Part shown: piece after piece, positions 13,759 to 16,822 of the stretch
Position numbering within the stretch: the first letter of the stretch is position 1
Layout of the letters: the number at the start of each line of letters is the position of its first letter
Assembly: GCA_035505995.1 (NCBI GenBank)
Contig: DATJQF010000070.1
Location: 1 to 16,822 of the forward strand
Source: DATJQF01 sp035505995
GTDB taxonomy: Bacteria; Bacteroidota; Bacteroidia; Bacteroidales; FEN-979
Direction: 5' to 3'
Length of the DNA: 16,822 nt
Made by a program: the position numbers and the translations under genes
Notes under the pieces: generated by a model
What the model saw: only the letters and a program-made list of their open reading frames with translations
Database searches by the model: none
Told to the model about the DNA's origin: nothing

Positions 13759-14523
13759 TCATAAATCCAGTTTCAGTCCGTCATAGGCAAGCATCACGCC
13801 AGGGGGGAGCTCTTGGGTTACCTCTGCATACTTTCCCAACTGATGTGAGATGTGGGTAAGGAATCCCTTTTCCGGCTTCAACTCCCTGAGAATGGCAAGG
13901 GCTTCCCCGAGATTGAAATGGGAATAATGCTTTTTCTTTCTGAGGGCGTTGATCACGATAACCTTCGAGCCAGCGATCTTATTCATTTCCTTACGCGAGA
14001 TCTCAACCGCGTCCGTGATATAGGTGAATTCCCCGATCCGGAACCCGAAGACAAAATGGTTGTTGTAATGGCGGGCTTTTACGGGAATGATCTCCAGTCC
14101 GGCCGCTTCGAACGGCTGGTTCCGGATCGTATGCAGGGAAAGCTCCGGTACACCCGGGTACCGGTCATCCCCGAAAGCATATGAATACTCCTTCCGGATG
14201 ACCTGCTGGTCTTCCCTGCGCGCATAAATATCGGTAGGACGGCGAAGGATATAGTTAAAGGCACGGACATCATCCAATCCCCCCAGGTGATCCTTATGGC
14301 CGTGAGTCACCAGGATGGCATCGATCGATTTCACATCCTCGCGGAGCATCTGCTGCCGGAAATCGGGACCGCAGTCGATGATGATCCTTTTCCCCGACTC
14401 TTCGATCATCACGGACGACCGGAGACGCCGGTCCCTCGGATCCTCCGAGCGGCATACCTCGCACGGACAGGCTACCACGGGAATCCCCTGCGAAGTTCCG
14501 GTGCCGAGAAATGTGATCCTCAC
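13759..14523 (-). CDS. PhnP-like metallo-beta-lactamase-fold hydrolase
   Basis: Predicted cytosolic metal-dependent hydrolase, probably a phosphodiesterase, 254 residues. Seen: the opening strand RITFLGTGTSQG (2-13), a zinc-type cysteine cluster CPCEVC (Cys19, 21, 24) as in PhnP relatives, the metal motif THGHKDH (73-79, HxHxDH), a further His near 152, the bridging Asp171 in YITD, and THISH (223-227). All metal ligands expected for a dinuclear site appear present. PhnP itself cleaves cyclic ribose phosphates in phosphonate breakdown, but no phn genes are nearby, so that role should not be transferred; related Bacteroidota proteins are uncharacterised as far as I know. The start is GTG at 14523; no in-frame ATG lies close upstream, and the conserved strand begins immediately. 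It follows the propeller gene by 34 bases and is the last gene of the operon. Confidence 0.88.
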   Translation of the reverse strand: MRITFLGTGTSQGIPVVACPCEVCRSEDPRDRRLRSSVMIEESGKRIIIDCGPDFRQQMLREDVKSIDAILVTHGHKDHLGGLDDVRAFNYILRRPTDIYARREDQQVIRKEYSYAFGDDRYPGVPELSLHTIRNQPFEAAGLEIIPVKARHYNNHFVFGFRIGEFTYITDAVEISRKEMNKIAGSKVIVINALRKKKHYSHFNLGEALAILRELKPEKGFLTHISHQLGKYAEVTQELPPGVMLAYDGLKLDL

Positions 14524-14557
14524 GGGCGTAAGTAATGATGGTTTGCGAGTTCTTTTT

Positions 14558-15508
14558 TCAGGGCTTGTTCATGATGGTCCAGTAATCTCCTCCGTCGTCG
14601 GTCCGCTCGATCATCCCCCAGTTTCCGATGACCACCCCGAAATATTCATCCGAGAACCAAACGGAAAAAAGATCGTTCGTCGTATAACTGTTCTGCAGGA
14701 TCCAGGAATTTCCGCCATCCGTGGTTTTAATGATCACCCCGTCCTCCCCGACGGCAAACCCCGTTGCCGGTGAAACAAAGAAAATATTGAACAGGCTGAC
14801 TGTAGTCCCGGTATTCAGGGCGGTCCATTTCCTTCCTTCGTCGGTGGTTTTCAGGATCACTCCTTTGGCTCCCGATGCAAACGCGGTTTTATGCCCCGTG
14901 AAACATAGGGAGTATAAGGCGTTGCCGGACAGTCTGTAAATATAGCTCCAGTTCATGCCCCGGTTCACCGATTTGAGGATCGAGCCGTCGCCCGCGACGA
15001 TATAGCCGGTATCCAGGGTAGTGAAGAACACCGAATAGAAGTTCGTAGGGCCAAAAGCGACCGGCAACCACGACCCGCCCCCGTCGGTGGTGCGGAGCAT
15101 CACATTCTCGCCAACCGCAAATCCGTTATAGGTGTCGATAAAGTAAACGGAATTCAGATCATTGGGAACTCCGGTGTTTTGCTGGGTCCAGGTCTGGCCC
15201 CCGTCGCTCGTCTTCAGGATGGTCCCCCGGGCCCCGGTGATGAACCCGTTATTAAAATCGGTGAAGAAAACGGAATGCAGATCGACCTGGCTGCCGGGAT
15301 TGATCATTTGCCAGGAAGATCCCCTGTCGTTGGTCTGGATCAATGCCCCATGGGTACCCACTGCGAACCCCTTGGCCGGGTCTGTGAAAAACAGGGAGCG
15401 ATAAGAGGGAGCCGCCATGGAAGGCATCAGGATCGTATCCTGGTTCTGTCCCCGAAGCACAGGTTCGAGGCAACCCAGGATCAGCAAAATGAGCAGGATC
15501 TTTTTCAT
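14558..15508 (-). CDS. Exported seven-bladed YCF48-type beta-propeller protein
   Basis: 316 residues that, after an N-terminal export signal, consist entirely of seven repeats of about 41 residues. They begin near residues 37, 77, 118, 157, 198, 239 and 280, with the pattern LxSVFFTDxxxGFAVG..GxILKTTDGGxxW. This is the YCF48/BNR-like repeat known from the photosystem II assembly factor Ycf48/HCF136 and from many secreted Bacteroidota proteins. Seven repeats would close one propeller with nothing left over, so it is probably a binding or scaffold protein. No T9SS tail is present, unlike many relatives. The signal contains LILGC with Cys13, a possible but early lipoprotein site; cleavage after about residue 20 is the alternative. 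It follows the barrel gene by six bases and probably acts with it at the envelope. Confidence 0.88.
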   Translation of the reverse strand: MKKILLILLILGCLEPVLRGQNQDTILMPSMAAPSYRSLFFTDPAKGFAVGTHGALIQTNDRGSSWQMINPGSQVDLHSVFFTDFNNGFITGARGTILKTSDGGQTWTQQNTGVPNDLNSVYFIDTYNGFAVGENVMLRTTDGGGSWLPVAFGPTNFYSVFFTTLDTGYIVAGDGSILKSVNRGMNWSYIYRLSGNALYSLCFTGHKTAFASGAKGVILKTTDEGRKWTALNTGTTVSLFNIFFVSPATGFAVGEDGVIIKTTDGGNSWILQNSYTTNDLFSVWFSDEYFGVVIGNWGMIERTDDGGDYWTIMNKP

Positions 15509-15514
15509 GGCCGT

Positions 15515-16156
15515 TTATTTTCCGATGACATAAGAAAGGGTGATGCTGGCGCTGGTATTGGAAGCGCCGAAGCCTACCTCCCGGTGTATATACGTGGTTT
15601 TATTTTCGTCGGAGCTTTCCTGGTATTGCTTGACGGTGGTGAAATGTCCGTACGTAAAGCTCAGGTAAGGATCGAATTCGGCGGAAAGGCAGAATTTCTT
15701 CCCGATATGGTAATTCAGCCCCAGCACCAGGTCCAGCATGGGGGTGATGCTCCAGGTGGTCACCTTATATAGATAATAGGAAGGCGTATCGGTCTGCTTG
15801 TTCCAGGAATAGCCGTAGTTTGCTCCCAGGTCAAGCCCGATCAGGAAATCAAGGTTCTTCACTACCGGGATCCGCTTTTCAAAACCCAGGTTAAAGCCGA
15901 CCCCGAAATGTCCCAGCTTCACGGGAACCGAATCAAAGGTTTCCGTGTTGGATTTCAGGTAACCGAGGTCCAGGGCGACCAGGTTCATTCGCAGCAGCAT
16001 CTTCGAGGTGCCGGTCTTGTAACGGACCCCGAAGCTGTTCAGGTTATAAAAGCTCAGTCCGATCTCTTTCACTTTTTCAGGTTTTTCTTCCTGGGCAACA
16101 ACAGGGATTACGATCGCGCAAAGAAGGATCGTGCAAAGGAGGATGGATTTTTTCAT
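15515..16156 (-). CDS. Outer-membrane beta-barrel protein of unknown function
   Basis: 213 residues from the ATG at 16156: a signal peptide (MKKSILLCTILLCAIVIPVVAQ, with cleavage near residue 21), then alternating hydrophobic and polar strands rich in aromatic and glycine residues, such as IGLSFYNLNSFGVRYK, FGVGFNLGFEKR, FLIGLDLGANYGYS and SASITLSYVIGK. This fits a small barrel of about eight strands, like OmpX/OmpA-type or porin-like families; I cannot name a family with certainty. An upstream in-frame ATG at 16264 was rejected because it would bury the signal peptide 36 residues inside. First gene of a probable operon: the propeller gene starts six bases after its stop. A -7 element lies about 57 bases upstream. 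No DNA-binding or enzyme motif seen. Confidence 0.82.
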   Translation of the reverse strand: MKKSILLCTILLCAIVIPVVAQEEKPEKVKEIGLSFYNLNSFGVRYKTGTSKMLLRMNLVALDLGYLKSNTETFDSVPVKLGHFGVGFNLGFEKRIPVVKNLDFLIGLDLGANYGYSWNKQTDTPSYYLYKVTTWSITPMLDLVLGLNYHIGKKFCLSAEFDPYLSFTYGHFTTVKQYQESSDENKTTYIHREVGFGASNTSASITLSYVIGK

Positions 16157-16212
16157 AGAATGATTATTTGGGATTTGACATGGTATCACAACGGGTTGCC
16201 TGCAGCATAATT

Positions 16213-16220
16213 CAAAAATA
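16213..16220 (-). promoter_or_regulatory. -7 element for the barrel/propeller/hydrolase operon
   Basis: The minus strand reads TATTTTTG, fitting TAnnTTTG, with a predicted start near 16208 and a leader of about 52 bases. No TTTG occurs at the right -33 distance; the closest TTTA is 24 bases upstream. Confidence 0.4.
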
Positions 16221-16279
16221 GCAAGAATATGGGAATCTATAGGATAAATTGAGTAGGGTGCCATGGAAAAGACGGTTCT

Positions 16280-16310
16280 ATTGATTGCAGGAATTTTTTA
16301 TATAACTTTA
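16280..16310 (+). promoter_or_regulatory. Possible promoter for the gene at 16362
   Basis: ATTG (16280-16283), 19 bases, then TAACTTTA (16303-16310): each half differs from TTTG and TAnnTTTG by one base. It lies about 50 bases before the ATG, inside the AT-rich divergent gap that also holds the promoter of the minus-strand operon. Confidence 0.35.
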
Positions 16311-16361
16311 TTGCATCAGATTTTCAGCCTCTAACCCTATTAATAAGCAAAACCAACGAGC

Positions 16362-16822
16362 ATGGTAACCTCTTCTATCCTGAACATCGCCATTACGCTG
16401 GTATTTATTTACCTGGTCCTGGCCATCATGATCACCGGTCTGAACGAGATGATCTTCACTTTCACCCGGAAGCGTGCCCAGTATCTCGAACGGGCCATCG
16501 ACCATCTGTTCTTCGACGGGGAGTGGAAGGAGATCGCCGGCAAAGTGAAGGATTCCCCGTTCATCAATTCGCTGAAGAAAGCGAGGAATATTTTTCCCGC
16601 TTATATTCCCGCCTCTAATTTTGCAAAGGCCGTGCTTACTTCGTTCGGAACCGGGAGTTACAGTGTGGAAGCGATCCGGGAGTACCTTGCGTCCACGCCC
16701 CCGAAGGGGGAATTCTCCCGGATGATGGCGGCGCTGGTACAAAAAGAAGATCTGAAAATCGAGGAGCTCGAACAGGAGATTGAAGAGCTCTACAATAACT
16801 CCATGGATCGGTTGTCCGCCTG
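16362..16822 (+). CDS. Membrane-anchored protein of unknown function, N-terminal part (cut by right edge)
   Basis: 153 codons are visible from the ATG at 16362 (MVTSSILNIAITLVFIYLVL) and remain open to the window edge. One hydrophobic segment covers about residues 5-25; a charged soluble part follows with RAQYLERAIDHLFFDGEW, and near the edge a strongly charged helix (KEDLKIEELEQEIEELYNNSMDRLSA) likely to form a coiled coil. The N-terminal segment followed by a line such as RAxxLERAI, and later an MDR motif, recalls large uncharacterised bacterial membrane proteins with extra membrane segments further on. I infer that family from memory only. A long frame on the opposite strand here (16308-16742) is a shadow. 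Divergent from the outer-membrane barrel operon. Confidence 0.75.
   Translation, partial: MVTSSILNIAITLVFIYLVLAIMITGLNEMIFTFTRKRAQYLERAIDHLFFDGEWKEIAGKVKDSPFINSLKKARNIFPAYIPASNFAKAVLTSFGTGSYSVEAIREYLASTPPKGEFSRMMAALVQKEDLKIEELEQEIEELYNNSMDRLSA

Noticed and set aside
16157..16264. Longer start for the barrel protein at 16264
   Set aside because: It would hide the signal peptide behind 36 residues and lie upstream of the predicted transcript start.
1..16822. Search for CRISPR, tRNA, rRNA, insertion sequences, phage genes, toxin-antitoxin or defence modules
   Set aside because: None seen on either strand. The gene set is housekeeping plus envelope functions, with no repeats or composition break suggesting a mobile island.

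Overview
This window looks like ordinary chromosomal sequence from a member of the Bacteroidota, probably an uncultured lineage with rather GC-rich coding DNA. Four things support this. Promoters carry the TAnnTTTG -7 element (with a TTTG -33 element in the best cases) used by the Bacteroidota sigma factor. Two secreted peptidases end in type IX secretion (T9SS) sorting domains. The GlmU-like enzyme is the alternative Bacteroidota type. Ribosomal protein L31 is the zinc-free B type. I see no tRNA, rRNA, CRISPR array, insertion sequence, integrase or phage gene. No stretch without a gene exceeds about 210 bases.

Layout, left to right. (1) 1-2751, minus strand: a secreted protein of unknown function, then serC and serA (cut by the left edge), which encode two consecutive steps of serine synthesis. 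(2) 2752-2818: a short divergent promoter region in which the -7 elements of the two promoters abut head to head, with a perfect 9-bp inverted repeat beside them. (3) 2819-4238, plus strand: a LuxC-type acyl-CoA reductase, then rpmE2 (L31 type B) with its own promoter and a strong intrinsic terminator. (4) 4368-8008, plus strand: the GlmU-like enzyme and the Lon protease, joined by a TGATG stop/start overlap. (5) 8000-11961, minus strand: two tandem M1-family metallopeptidases, both with signal peptide, complete zinc site and T9SS tail. The downstream copy has a run of nine A just before its sorting tail. (6) 12071-13741, plus strand: a lone lipoprotein of the oligopeptide-binding (SBP family 5) type. 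(7) 13759-16156, minus strand: a probable operon of an outer-membrane beta-barrel protein, a seven-bladed YCF48-type propeller and a PhnP-like metallo-beta-lactamase-fold hydrolase. (8) 16362 to the right edge, plus strand: the start of a membrane-anchored protein of unknown function.

Functionally the window mixes housekeeping genes (serine synthesis, nucleotide-sugar synthesis, protein turnover, ribosome) with envelope and secretion genes. A peptide-use theme is possible: two exported aminopeptidase-like enzymes lie next to a divergent peptide-binding lipoprotein. No new multi-gene system is evident. The points most worth a second look are the overlapping promoters at 2780-2842, the nine-A tract at 8272-8280 that could switch a T9SS tail on and off, and the barrel/propeller/hydrolase operon.
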